Shown one piece after another: positions 7,618 to 14,210 of a stretch of DNA of 14,220 nt. Under the pieces are notes generated by a model. That model was given only the letters and a program-made list of their open reading frames with translations, was not told the DNA's origin and made no database searches. Positions within the stretch are counted from its first letter, which is position 1; every line of letters starts with the position of its first letter. The DNA comes from Hyphomonadaceae bacterium (GTDB lineage Bacteria; Pseudomonadota; Alphaproteobacteria; Caulobacterales; Aquidulcibacteraceae), in assembly GCA_003526465.1 (NCBI GenBank), contig DPWD01000053.1:649-14868 (forward strand). The letters are read 5' to 3'. Made by a program: the position numbers and the translations under genes.

Positions 7618-8281
7618 AAAGGGTCTCGATCGCATCGAACTCGCCGTCGATGTCGCGGAATTTCTTGCGGAGGCGCTTGATATGGCTGTCAATGGTTCTG
7701 TCGTCGACATAGACCTGATCGTCATAAGCCGCATCCATCAATTGGTCGCGGCTTTTCACGTAACCGGGGCGTTGGGCGAGCGCCTGAAGGATCAGAAACT
7801 CGGTAACGGTGAGGCGCACCTGATCGCCCTTCCAAGTGCAGGCGTGGCGGTTGGGATCGAGCGTCAGCTCTCCCCGCACGATGGATTTCTTGTCGCCGAC
7901 CTCCCCTCCGGGCGCGCCCGCGCGCGTGCGCCGCAATAGCGCCTTCACCCGCTCGGAGAGCAGACGCTGCGAGAATGGCTTTTTGATGTAATCGTCGGCG
8001 CCGACATTGAAGCCCACCACTTCATCGGTTTCGTCGTCCTTGGAAGTGAGGAAAATCACCGGCATGGCGGAGGTCTGCCGCAGGCGCTTGAGCACCTCGA
8101 CCCCGTCCATGCGCGGCATCTTGATATCCAGGATGGCGATGTCGGGAGGGGTCTCCAAGAGCGCCGTTAGCGCGGTTGCGCCATCGGTATAGCTGCGCAC
8201 GACATGGCCCTCGGCCTCGAACAGGAGCCTGAGGGAGGCAATGATGTTCTCGTCGTCATCAACCAGGGCGATAATGGACAT
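7586..8281 (-). CDS. chvI: ChvI-type response regulator, OmpR/PhoB family
   Basis: A 231-residue transcription factor. The receiver domain (about 1-120) shows the acidic pocket VDDDE (7-11), phosphoacceptor Asp52 in [12 protein letters not shown] (49-60), Thr79 and Lys101 in YIKKPF (98-103). The C-terminal winged helix (about 135-229) ends in [16 protein letters not shown] and YGVGYRY, as in OmpR/PhoB proteins, with [16 protein letters not shown] as the recognition region. It is intact and of family length, and its 3' end overlaps chvG. The start is the only one consistent with the receiver fold, although the nearest ribosome-site-like bases (AGGA) are about 14 bases away, longer than ideal. 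In rhizobia pckA is often upstream; here the upstream 448 bp contain no gene. Confidence 0.93.
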   Translation of the reverse strand: MSIIALVDDDENIIASLRLLFEAEGHVVRSYTDGATALTALLETPPDIAILDIKMPRMDGVEVLKRLRQTSAMPVIFLTSKDDETDEVVGFNVGADDYIKKPFSQRLLSERVKALLRRTRAGAPGGEVGDKKSIVRGELTLDPNRHACTWKGDQVRLTVTEFLILQALAQRPGYVKSRDQLMDAAYDDQVYVDDRTIDSHIKRLRKKFRDIDGEFDAIETLYGVGYRYNES

Positions 8282-8348
8282 GGGCGATCGGCATTTCCTA
8301 ACAGGGCGTCCCCGCCTGGGATAATGTAGCGGGGATGGGGTCGGGTGG

Positions 8349-8364
8349 GAAGCGCGCGCGCTTC
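8349..8364. promoter_or_regulatory. 16-bp perfect palindrome upstream of chvI
   Basis: GAAGCGCGCGCGCTTC is an exact palindrome lying 68-83 bp before the chvI start codon. Its position could suit a regulator binding site, but alternating GC runs form palindromes easily in such DNA and I know no regulator with this site. The interval 8282-8580 otherwise shows no convincing gene, RNA or repeat. Confidence 0.25.
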
Positions 8365-8585
8365 ACGCCAGTGTGTACGAAACCGGTTCGCCTGGCGGGC
8401 GCGGTGAATGGGGCCTCCTTCGTCGTCCGGCTCGATCCGGGGTTGGCGAATCAATCGTTCGTGCTAAAGTCCAAGCGCGCGGGCGACCCCGTGGCGAAGC
8501 GCGGAGCACCGGCTGCAAGCTCCGTCAGGCCGCCTACATAGCCCTGCCGACGTGGCGGCGTCCGCGCACTTTTTCCAGTTTAAAT

Positions 8586-8704
8586 CCTCCTCCCACCCAT
8601 CCCCGGATTCGCGGAACGCGAATTCCGGGGCCCATGAACTCAAGCAATCGTGGTTATGGGCCCCGGGCTCGCCGCTGCGCGGCGCCCCGGGGGTGGGTGT
8701 GAGT
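8586..8704. repeat. Composite palindromic intergenic element
   Basis: Nested inverted repeats fill the space between the crotonase stop and the chvI upstream region. A 14-bp hairpin lies at 8601-8630 (CCCCGGA-TTCGCG against CGCGAATTCCGGGG, one bulge). GGGGCCCAT (8627-8635) pairs with ATGGGCCCC (8656-8664). CGCCGC and GCGGCG (about 8670-8684) sit within CCCCGGG/CCCCGGGG, and the outermost CCCACCCATCCCCGG is echoed inversely by CCGGGGGTGGGTGTG. It is noncoding by appearance, resembles the CCCGGG-rich palindromes dispersed in alphaproteobacterial genomes, and could terminate the crotonase transcript that ends at 8730. Confidence 0.6.
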
Positions 8705-8729
8705 GTGGGTATAAGCATTCAAGACACCT

Positions 8730-9539
8730 TCAATCGCCCTCGAACACGGGCTTCTCCTTGGCCACGAACGCATGGTAGGCGCGCTTGAAGTCCTTGGTCT
8801 GCATGCAGATCGCTTGCGCTTGCGCCTCGGCTTCGATGGCGGTGTCGAGGCTCATGTCCCATTCCATGTTCAACTGGTTCTTGGTGATTCCGTTGGCGAA
8901 CGATGGCCCCGATGCGAGCTTGCGTGCGGCTTCCATGGCGTGCCCGTCGAGTTTGTCCGCAGCGACGATATCGTTGAAAAACCCCCAGGCCTTGCCTTCT
9001 TCCGCGCTCATGGTGCGGCCAAACAGCAGCAATTCGGTGGCGCGGCCTTGGCCGATAATGCGCGGCAGCATAGCGCACGCGCCCATGTCGCAGCCCGCCA
9101 GTCCCACGCGGTTGAACAGAAACGCGGTCTTCGCCTCCGGCGTTGCGTAGCGGATGTCGGACGCCATCGAAATAATCGCGCCGGCGCCGACGCTGACGCC
9201 ATCCACCGCGGCGACAATCGGCTGCGGGCAGTGGCGCATCGCCTTCACAAGATCGCCGGTCATGCGGGTGAAATCGAGCAATTCCGGCATGCCCATCTCG
9301 GTGAGCGGGGCGATGATGTCGTGCACGTCGCCGCCGGAGCAGAAATTGCCGCCGTTGCTGGCGAATACGACGGCTTTCACCTCGCGCGCATAAACCAACG
9401 CCCGAAACGCATCGCGCAACTCGGCGTAGGATTCGAACGTCAGCGGGTTTTTCCGCTCGGGCCGGTCAAGCGTGATGCGCGCGACCCCCTCCGCATATTC
9501 CCAGCGAAAATGACGCGGCGAAAAGCTCTCTGGGTTCAT
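8730..9539 (-). CDS. Enoyl-CoA hydratase/isomerase (crotonase) family protein
   Basis: A 269-residue crotonase-fold enzyme acting on an acyl-CoA thioester in the cytoplasm. The oxyanion-hole segments are visible as NFCSGGDV (65-72) and [15 protein letters not shown] (114-128); the core helix region reads [20 protein letters not shown] (144-163). There is no glutamate where classical hydratases have the first catalytic Glu (around 142-144, FNR), while Asp151 sits in the PDxG-like turn, so a plain hydration reaction is not assured. From memory of the family, this subtype occurs beside MarR regulators in 2-aminobenzoyl-CoA or salicylyl-CoA degradation clusters; that substrate is an inference. 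Its ATG overlaps the MarR stop codon (ATGA), so the two are translationally coupled. Confidence 0.9.
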   Translation of the reverse strand: MNPESFSPRHFRWEYAEGVARITLDRPERKNPLTFESYAELRDAFRALVYAREVKAVVFASNGGNFCSGGDVHDIIAPLTEMGMPELLDFTRMTGDLVKAMRHCPQPIVAAVDGVSVGAGAIISMASDIRYATPEAKTAFLFNRVGLAGCDMGACAMLPRIIGQGRATELLLFGRTMSAEEGKAWGFFNDIVAADKLDGHAMEAARKLASGPSFANGITKNQLNMEWDMSLDTAIEAEAQAQAICMQTKDFKRAYHAFVAKEKPVFEGD

Positions 9540-10009
9540 GGGGATTTCCCTCTTGTGGATGGCGCTGTAAGCGAGGCCAGCAGACGCCGCAACATCGCAG
9601 TATCCACTGGCGAAAGCGCGCCGAACGCCTCGGCGATCCAGCCCCTGTTTGCCTCGGCCATGCGCGCGAACAGCCGCTCGCCCTTCGCCGTGAGCTGGAA
9701 GATGGCGACGCGCCCGTCCTCGGCGCTAACGCTGCGGCGCACAAGCCCGTCCGCGATCAGCGGCGCCGTCACCTGCGTGGTGTTGCCCTCGGTCACCTTG
9801 AGGCGCGCCGAGAGACCCTTGCCGGTTAGCCCGACCTCGCCCGCGCGGTCGAGCGCTGCCATCACGTCGAAGCGCGAGAGCGAGACGCCGAAACGCTCGC
9901 GCAGGCGCGCGTCGACGCCCTTCTTTATCGCCGTTGAAACGCCGAGCAGATCGAGCCAGGCGCGCAGGGGTTCGCGGTCGTCGCTCATCCGCTTGGTCGT
10001 GGCCTCCAT
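9536..10009 (-). CDS. MarR-family transcriptional regulator
   Basis: A 157-residue winged-helix regulator, of normal length for MarR proteins. The DNA-binding core spans about 45-112: [13 protein letters not shown], then the recognition helix area [23 protein letters not shown] (66-88) and the wing [23 protein letters not shown]. Flanking helices form the dimer interface. It is first in an operon with the crotonase gene, overlapping it by four bases, and probably represses that operon in response to an aromatic or acyl-CoA ligand. A perfect palindrome overlaps its putative -10. The first ATG (10009) is used; an alternative at 9988 gives a protein seven residues shorter, and neither has a strong ribosome site. 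Confidence 0.92.
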   Translation of the reverse strand: MEATTKRMSDDREPLRAWLDLLGVSTAIKKGVDARLRERFGVSLSRFDVMAALDRAGEVGLTGKGLSARLKVTEGNTTQVTAPLIADGLVRRSVSAEDGRVAIFQLTAKGERLFARMAEANRGWIAEAFGALSPVDTAMLRRLLASLTAPSTRGKSP

Positions 10010-10025
10010 TGCAACCGCAAGATAG

Positions 10026-10055
10026 TTTAGTACTAAAAGAAAGTGGCGGAGTCAA
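10026..10055 (-). promoter_or_regulatory. Promoter and MarR operator-like palindrome
   Basis: On the minus strand TTGACT (10055-10050) is followed after 17 bp by TACTAA (10032-10027). The perfect 12-bp palindrome TTTAGTACTAAA (10026-10037) covers this -10. A palindromic site over the promoter of a marR gene is the standard arrangement for autorepression, so MarR is the natural candidate to bind it. The A/T-rich palindrome stands out strongly in this GC-rich DNA. Confidence 0.55.
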
Positions 10056-10142
10056 CCGCGGGCGGCGGCGTCCTTGCAAGCACGCAGGCCGGATCGGACC
10101 GCCAGCACAGCGGCGCGCGTGCTTTTTTAACTATGTTGCGCG

Positions 10143-11048
10143 ATGAGCCCTTGTCGCGCCGCCATGAAGACTGTTTCCACCACCGCCGACGGACGCCTTG
10201 CGCGCCGGATATGGATCACCGCCAGCGCGCCGATTTTCGCGCTGGTGGCGCTCATCGCTGTGCTGGCGGTGGTGTCGCGCGTCGATTTCGCCCGCCGTGA
10301 GGATCGGGCCTACCAAGCCATGACGCAGCGGCTGGTGGGGAGCACGATGAGCGCGCGCGCCCATGCACTGGAAGCGCTGGCTAACGATTACGCCAACTGG
10401 ACCGACGCCTACGACAATGTTTCGCGCCGTTGGGATCGTGCATGGATAGAGAACAATTTCTACACCACGGCGGCTGACGTTATGATTGTCCTTCGCTCCG
10501 GCCAGTTGCGCTACCTGTGGGCCGCGGAGCAGCTGAGTGATGGCAAGGGCGCCGTCGGACGCGATGCCATGTTCGCGGCCCGCAACATAATAGATTTGAG
10601 CAATCGAGCGCACGGCGCCAGCGTCTCAGGCATGATGCTGATGAGTGAAGAGCTGGCGCTCGTCGCGATCACGCCAATCGCGCCGGAGGAAGCGTCCAGC
10701 CGCACGGCGCTTTTCGCCAGCGGCAGGCCCCTCGATTATCTGCTTGTGGTCGATACGCTTGGCCCGGGCGATATCGAATCCGTCGGCGAAAGTTTGGGTC
10801 TTAACGATTTGCGCTTTGTGGCGAACCCGTCGAGCACGGAGCAAGGCACCGCATCATGGCGCATCCCCCTCGCCAACTCGGAAAGTGTGGGCGCATTGGT
10901 TTGGCGGGACGAGCACCCCGGCAGCCGCGCCCTGCCGCAGCGCGTCTGGGTGGCCATCCTGGCGCTGTTCGCCGCTGGCGTGTGCGCGGCCTGGGCGGCG
11001 TATGTTCTGACCAAGCGCCTGGTCAAGGACGCGGCGGCCATGGAATGA
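10143..11048 (+). CDS. CHASE4-like membrane sensor without output domain
   Basis: A 301-residue protein with TM1 (about 24-46), an extracytoplasmic region (about 50-262) and TM2 (about 267-288). The motif LANDYANWTDAYDNV (79-93), followed by a Trp-rich stretch and WIENNF (101-106), matches the CHASE4 sensor domain usually found ahead of HAMP, GGDEF or kinase modules. Here the chain stops about a dozen residues after TM2 (KRLVKDAAAME), so no output domain remains. Its 3' end overlaps the end of the convergent DUF1295 gene by 26 bp. It may be a truncated receptor or one that works through a partner. The start is uncertain: 10143 is the longest, an ATG at 10164 would also keep TM1, and neither has a clear ribosome site. 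It is divergent from marR. Confidence 0.75.
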   Translation: MSPCRAAMKTVSTTADGRLARRIWITASAPIFALVALIAVLAVVSRVDFARREDRAYQAMTQRLVGSTMSARAHALEALANDYANWTDAYDNVSRRWDRAWIENNFYTTAADVMIVLRSGQLRYLWAAEQLSDGKGAVGRDAMFAARNIIDLSNRAHGASVSGMMLMSEELALVAITPIAPEEASSRTALFASGRPLDYLLVVDTLGPGDIESVGESLGLNDLRFVANPSSTEQGTASWRIPLANSESVGALVWRDEHPGSRALPQRVWVAILALFAAGVCAAWAAYVLTKRLVKDAAAME

Positions 11049-11805
11049 ACGCGGAGGTGCGGCGTCTGTAGGCTTCGTAGCCGGCCTTGGTTCGCTCCAG
11101 GTGCGGTTCGGTTGTTGGCGCGCCGGAAACCCGTAGCAGCAGGAAGCTCAGCAGCAGCGGCCCGGGCAGGCTCCACAGGCCCATGCCGGCATCGGTGGCG
11201 ATCAGCCAGATGCCCCACCACGTGCAAAGCTCGCCGAAATAGTTCGGATGCCGCGAGTAACGCCAGAGGCCGCTTTCCATCGCATGGCCGGAATTCGCCG
11301 CGTCCGCCTTGAAGCGGGCGAGCTGCCAGTCGGCGATGGTCTCGTACACGATGCCGAAGGCCGCAAGCCCCCAGCCCAATCCGTCGAGCCATCCACGCTC
11401 TGTCGTTGGCGGCAACTGTCCGAGGATGACCGGTAGCGCGACGATGAATTGCAGCGCCCATTGCGGCGCGAACACCCACAGCAGGGAGAAGCGCGCGAAA
11501 TCCATGCCGTGCTCGGCGCGCGCTGTTTCCGCGAGCGCTTTATAGCGGCGGTCCGGACCGTGGCTGCGCCAGCGCCAGAGCAGATGAATGCCCAGCCGCA
11601 AGCCCCACAAGCTGGCGAGGCTCACAAGGTGATCGGCGTGGGCGTTATCGCGCGCGGTCATTGCCCAGACCGTCCACGCCAACACGACGATTCCAAAGCC
11701 CCACCAGGAATCGACAAAACTTGGATCCTTGAGCCGCACGCTTACGCCCCATAGCAGCGCGAATAGTGCCGCGGAGAGCGCGAGAGTGGCGAGCAGGATC
11801 AGCAT
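11023..11805 (-). CDS. DUF1295 membrane protein (steroid 5-alpha-reductase/ICMT-like)
   Basis: A 260-residue polytopic membrane protein with hydrophobic segments near 4-22, 34-50, 106-128, 141-158, 191-204 and 208-226. The signature SGLWRYSRHPNYFGE (178-192) followed by WWGIWL, and the C-terminal YRRRTSAFIPWPP (246-258), identify the DUF1295 family, related in fold to NADPH-dependent steroid reductases and isoprenylcysteine methyltransferases. The substrate is unknown; lipid or fatty-acyl modification is a common guess. The protein is full length. No Shine-Dalgarno precedes the ATG, and a strong repeat hairpin ends five bases before it. It follows the aminotransferase on the same strand with 69 bp between. 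Confidence 0.9.
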   Translation of the reverse strand: MLILLATLALSAALFALLWGVSVRLKDPSFVDSWWGFGIVVLAWTVWAMTARDNAHADHLVSLASLWGLRLGIHLLWRWRSHGPDRRYKALAETARAEHGMDFARFSLLWVFAPQWALQFIVALPVILGQLPPTTERGWLDGLGWGLAAFGIVYETIADWQLARFKADAANSGHAMESGLWRYSRHPNYFGELCTWWGIWLIATDAGMGLWSLPGPLLLSFLLLRVSGAPTTEPHLERTKAGYEAYRRRTSAFIPWPPRP

Positions 11806-11810
11806 GGCCT

Positions 11811-11873
11811 ATGGACCGCCGGCGTCCCCGCCGGCCAGCGCCAAGCAAGCCGGCAAGGACGCCGGCGGTCCAT
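11811..11873. repeat. 25-bp element, copies 2 and 3 as an inverted hairpin
   Basis: Left arm 11811-11835 and right arm 11849-11873 are inverted copies, 23 of 25 positions complementary, around a 13-base loop. The right arm ends one base from the aminotransferase stop codon; the left arm ends five bases before the DUF1295 start. The stem, starting ATGGACCGCCGGCG, would fold very stably in RNA and probably terminates or attenuates transcription between the two genes. It lacks a T-tract. Copies of the same unit lie at 5068-5092 and 13199-13223. Confidence 0.8.
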
Positions 11874-11874
11874 A

Positions 11875-13188
11875 TTACGCTATCTCCTGCAGCGCGCGCC
11901 GCACCGTATCCACGATCTGATCAATCTGGCTCTTCTCGATGATCAGCGGCGGGGAGAAGGCGAGGATGTCGCCAGTCACGCGGATCAGCACGCCGGCATC
12001 GAAGCAGAGGCGAAACGCCTCCAGCGCGCGTTGCGTCGCCGCGCCCGGGCGCGGTTCGAGTTCGATGCCGCCGATCAGCCCCAAATTGCGAATGTCAATC
12101 ACGTGTGGCGCATCGCGCAGGGAGTGCATTGCGTCTTCCCAATAGGGCGCGAGTTCGCCCGCGCGTTCGAACAGCCCTTCTTCGCGGAAGGTGTCGAGCG
12201 TCGCCAGCCCCGCCGCGCAAGCCAAGGGATGCCCGCTGGTGGTGTAGCCGTGGAACAACTCAATCGGGGTGTCGCTGTTGGCGAGGATCGTGTCGTAAAT
12301 CTCGCGCGAAGCCGCCACCGCGCCCATCGGCACCGCCGCGTTGGTGATGCCTTTCGCCATGGTGAGGATGTCGGGCTTGACGCCGAAATAGTGCGACGCG
12401 AAGGCCCTGCCCAGCCTCCCGAAACCGGTAATCACTTCGTCGAAGATCAAGAGAATGTCGTGTTTCGTGCAGAGTTCGCGCAGGCGCTTGAGATAGCCCG
12501 TGGGCGGCATGATCACGCCGGTAGAGCCCGCCACCGGCTCGACGATCACCGCGGCGATGGTTGAAGCATCGTGCAGCGCCACGATGCGCTCGAGCGCATC
12601 GGCGAACTCGATCCCATGCGGCGGTTCGCCGCGCGAGAAGGCGTTGCGGGCGATGTCGAGCGTGTGCGGCAGATGATCGATCCCGGCGACGCCAGGCCCG
12701 AACGTCATGCGGTTGCGCACGATGCCGCCGACGGAAATGCCGCCAAAGTTCGTTCCGTGATAGCCGCGCTCGCGCCCGATCAAGCGGAACTTGCCCGGTA
12801 GCCCACGCGCCTTCTGATAGGCGAGCGCGATTTTCAGCGCCGTGTCGGCGCTCTCGCTGCCGGAATTGGTGTAGAAGATGCGATCGAGGCCGGCGGGCAA
12901 AATCTCGCCCAGGCGATTGGCGAACTCGAACGCCATCGGGTGGCCGAGATTGAACGTGGTGGAATAATCCAGCTCCGCCGCCGCGCGCTGGATGGCCTGC
13001 ACGATGCGCGGGCGGCCGTGACCGGCGGCGCTGCACCAGAGGCCAGCGGTGCCGTCGAGCACCGCGCGTCCGTCCGGGGTGTAATAATGCATGCCCTCGG
13101 CGCGCACGATCATACGCGGGTCGGCCTTGAAGGCCCGGTTGGGCGTGAACGGCATCCAGAAGGAATCGAGAGAATTGGGTGTCGGCAT
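11875..13188 (-). CDS. Class-III PLP-dependent aminotransferase (omega-amino acid:pyruvate type)
   Basis: A cytoplasmic PLP enzyme that moves an amino group from an omega-amino acid or amine to a keto acid, probably pyruvate. The 437-residue length fits the family. Visible features are the N-terminal SLDSFWMPFTPNRAFK (6-21), typical of beta-alanine:pyruvate-type enzymes; DGTAGLWC (45-52); the phosphate-binding YTNSGSESADTALK (106-119); IFDEVITGFGR (248-258, Asp250 binding the PLP nitrogen); and LTMAKGITNA (275-284) with the Schiff-base lysine at Lys279. I chose the ATG at 13188, since the open frame upstream to 13395 is Arg/Pro-rich, overlaps the divergent DUF547 gene and is unlike the family. 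No Shine-Dalgarno is visible; a copy of the 25-bp element ends ten bases before the start. The exact substrate is not determined by sequence. Confidence 0.93.
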   Translation of the reverse strand: MPTPNSLDSFWMPFTPNRAFKADPRMIVRAEGMHYYTPDGRAVLDGTAGLWCSAAGHGRPRIVQAIQRAAAELDYSTTFNLGHPMAFEFANRLGEILPAGLDRIFYTNSGSESADTALKIALAYQKARGLPGKFRLIGRERGYHGTNFGGISVGGIVRNRMTFGPGVAGIDHLPHTLDIARNAFSRGEPPHGIEFADALERIVALHDASTIAAVIVEPVAGSTGVIMPPTGYLKRLRELCTKHDILLIFDEVITGFGRLGRAFASHYFGVKPDILTMAKGITNAAVPMGAVAASREIYDTILANSDTPIELFHGYTTSGHPLACAAGLATLDTFREEGLFERAGELAPYWEDAMHSLRDAPHVIDIRNLGLIGGIELEPRPGAATQRALEAFRLCFDAGVLIRVTGDILAFSPPLIIEKSQIDQIVDTVRRALQEIA

Positions 13189-13198
13189 GCCGACAATT

Positions 13199-13223
13199 AT
13201 GGACCGCAGCCGCCCCCGCGGGC
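13199..13223 (+). repeat. 25-bp dispersed element, diverged copy 4
   Basis: Begins ATGGACCGCAGCCG and matches the unit at 11811-11835 in 21 of 25 positions. It lies in the 125-bp spacer between the divergent aminotransferase and DUF547 genes, in the 5' leader of the former. It has no inverted partner here. Confidence 0.55.
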
Positions 13224-13313
13224 AATGGCGGCGCGCGCTGTCTTGCGAATGGGCGCTGCCCAATCCGCAACCGCCGGCCTGAATTGGCCGTATAAGCAAC
13301 CCAAGAGGTGAGC

Positions 13314-14087
13314 ATGCGTTTTTTCCTGACGGCCTTGGCGGCTTTACTCTTGTCCGCGGCGCCCGCCGCGGCCGACGAGGCGGCCTACGACACATTGCTG
13401 GCGCGTTACGTTTCCGCGAGCGCCGATGGCGTCAATCGCGTGGATTATGCGCGCTGGAGCAACAGCCGCGACGACCGCGCCGCGCTGGATGCCTATGTCG
13501 CCGAATTGGCAGGGCAGCGGCCATCGACCTTCGAACGCGACCGCGCCTTTGCTACTTGGGTCAATCTCTATAACGCGGTCACCTTGCAGGTGATCCTTGA
13601 GCGCTATCCGATTGCTTCCATCCGCGACATTCGCAGCGAGGGAACGGGTCTCGATCCGCGCGCGCTGATCGGGCCGTGGCGCACCAAGCGCGTCACGGTG
13701 GAGGGCCGCCGGCTCTCGCTCGACGACATCGAAAACACCATCCTGCGCCCGACCTTCCGCGACCCGCGCGTCCACTACGCCATCAATTGCGCCTCCATCG
13801 GCTGCCCCAATCTGATGCCGCGCGCCTGGCGCGCGGAAAATTTGGAGGCTGACCTCGACGCCGCCGCGCGCGCCTACGTGAACCACCCGCGCGGCGTCAG
13901 CGTAAACGCAAACGGCACATTGCGCGTGTCCAGCATCTATCGCTGGTTCCGCGCGGACTTTGGCGGAACCGACGCGAACGTCATCGCGCATCTGCGCCGC
14001 TACGCGTTGCCCGAACTTGCGGCGCGGTTGAGCGGCGCAACGCGCATCGCCGGGCACGGCTATGATTGGGCGCTGAACGGGCGCTGA
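13314..14087 (+). CDS. Secreted DUF547 domain protein
   Basis: A 257-residue exported protein. A signal peptide covers residues 1-20 (MRFFLTALAA onward, with an APAAA end before Asp21). The DUF547 core follows: FATWVNLYNAVTLQVILERYP (split at 79-99), SIRDI (102-106), PW at 121-122, LSLDDIENTILRP (134-146), then HYAINCASIGCPNL (154-167) with its paired cysteines, and the tail SSIYRWFRADF (206-216). The biochemical role of DUF547 is not established; thiol or peptidase-like chemistry is only a suggestion from the conserved Cys and His. The ATG at 13314 is preferred over the in-frame GTG six bases upstream because AAGAGG ends five bases before it. TATAAG at 13291-13296 may be a -10, though it would leave a very short leader. 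It is divergent from the aminotransferase. Confidence 0.92.
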   Translation: MRFFLTALAALLLSAAPAAADEAAYDTLLARYVSASADGVNRVDYARWSNSRDDRAALDAYVAELAGQRPSTFERDRAFATWVNLYNAVTLQVILERYPIASIRDIRSEGTGLDPRALIGPWRTKRVTVEGRRLSLDDIENTILRPTFRDPRVHYAINCASIGCPNLMPRAWRAENLEADLDAAARAYVNHPRGVSVNANGTLRVSSIYRWFRADFGGTDANVIAHLRRYALPELAARLSGATRIAGHGYDWALNGR

Positions 14088-14115
14088 CTATGGAAGGTCG
14101 CCTATGTCGCGAGCG

Positions 14116-14210
14116 CTCCCCCTCCCCCTTGCGGGGAGGGGGCAGGGGGTGGGGGTGCGGCGCCGTGATCGGGGAGTGCGCAAGATTTGAACAGCGGCGC
14201 CGTCACCCCC
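14116..14210. repeat. REP-like hairpin and inverted GGCGCCG pair at the window end
   Basis: A 9-10 bp C-tract/G-tract hairpin (CCCCCTCCCC, CTTGC, GGGGAGGGGG from 14119) is followed by a GGGGGTG tract, as in the units at 1-38 and 108-147. GGGGGTGCGGCGCCG (14151-14165) is answered by CGGCGCCGTCACCCCC (14195-14210) in inverted form. It lies just behind the DUF547 stop codon and probably continues past the window edge, where the sequence begins another CCTCC tract. It may end the DUF547 transcript. Confidence 0.55.

Noticed and set aside
7618..7734. In-frame N-terminal extension of ChvG (39 residues)
   Set aside because: It lies wholly inside chvI, is Ser/Arg-rich and unlike the family; ATG at 7617 puts TM1 at the normal distance from the N-terminus.
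8425..8460. Fragment resembling a tRNA T-arm (GGTTGGCGAATCA area)
   Set aside because: No acceptor stem, anticodon arm or D arm can be formed around it.
8373..8702. Possible 109-residue protein in the chvI upstream gap
   Set aside because: It runs through the nested palindromic repeat, has no ribosome site and no recognisable feature.
13189..13395. In-frame N-terminal extension of the aminotransferase (69 residues)
   Set aside because: Arg/Pro-rich, overlaps the signal-peptide region of the divergent DUF547 gene, and the family N-terminus begins at 13188.
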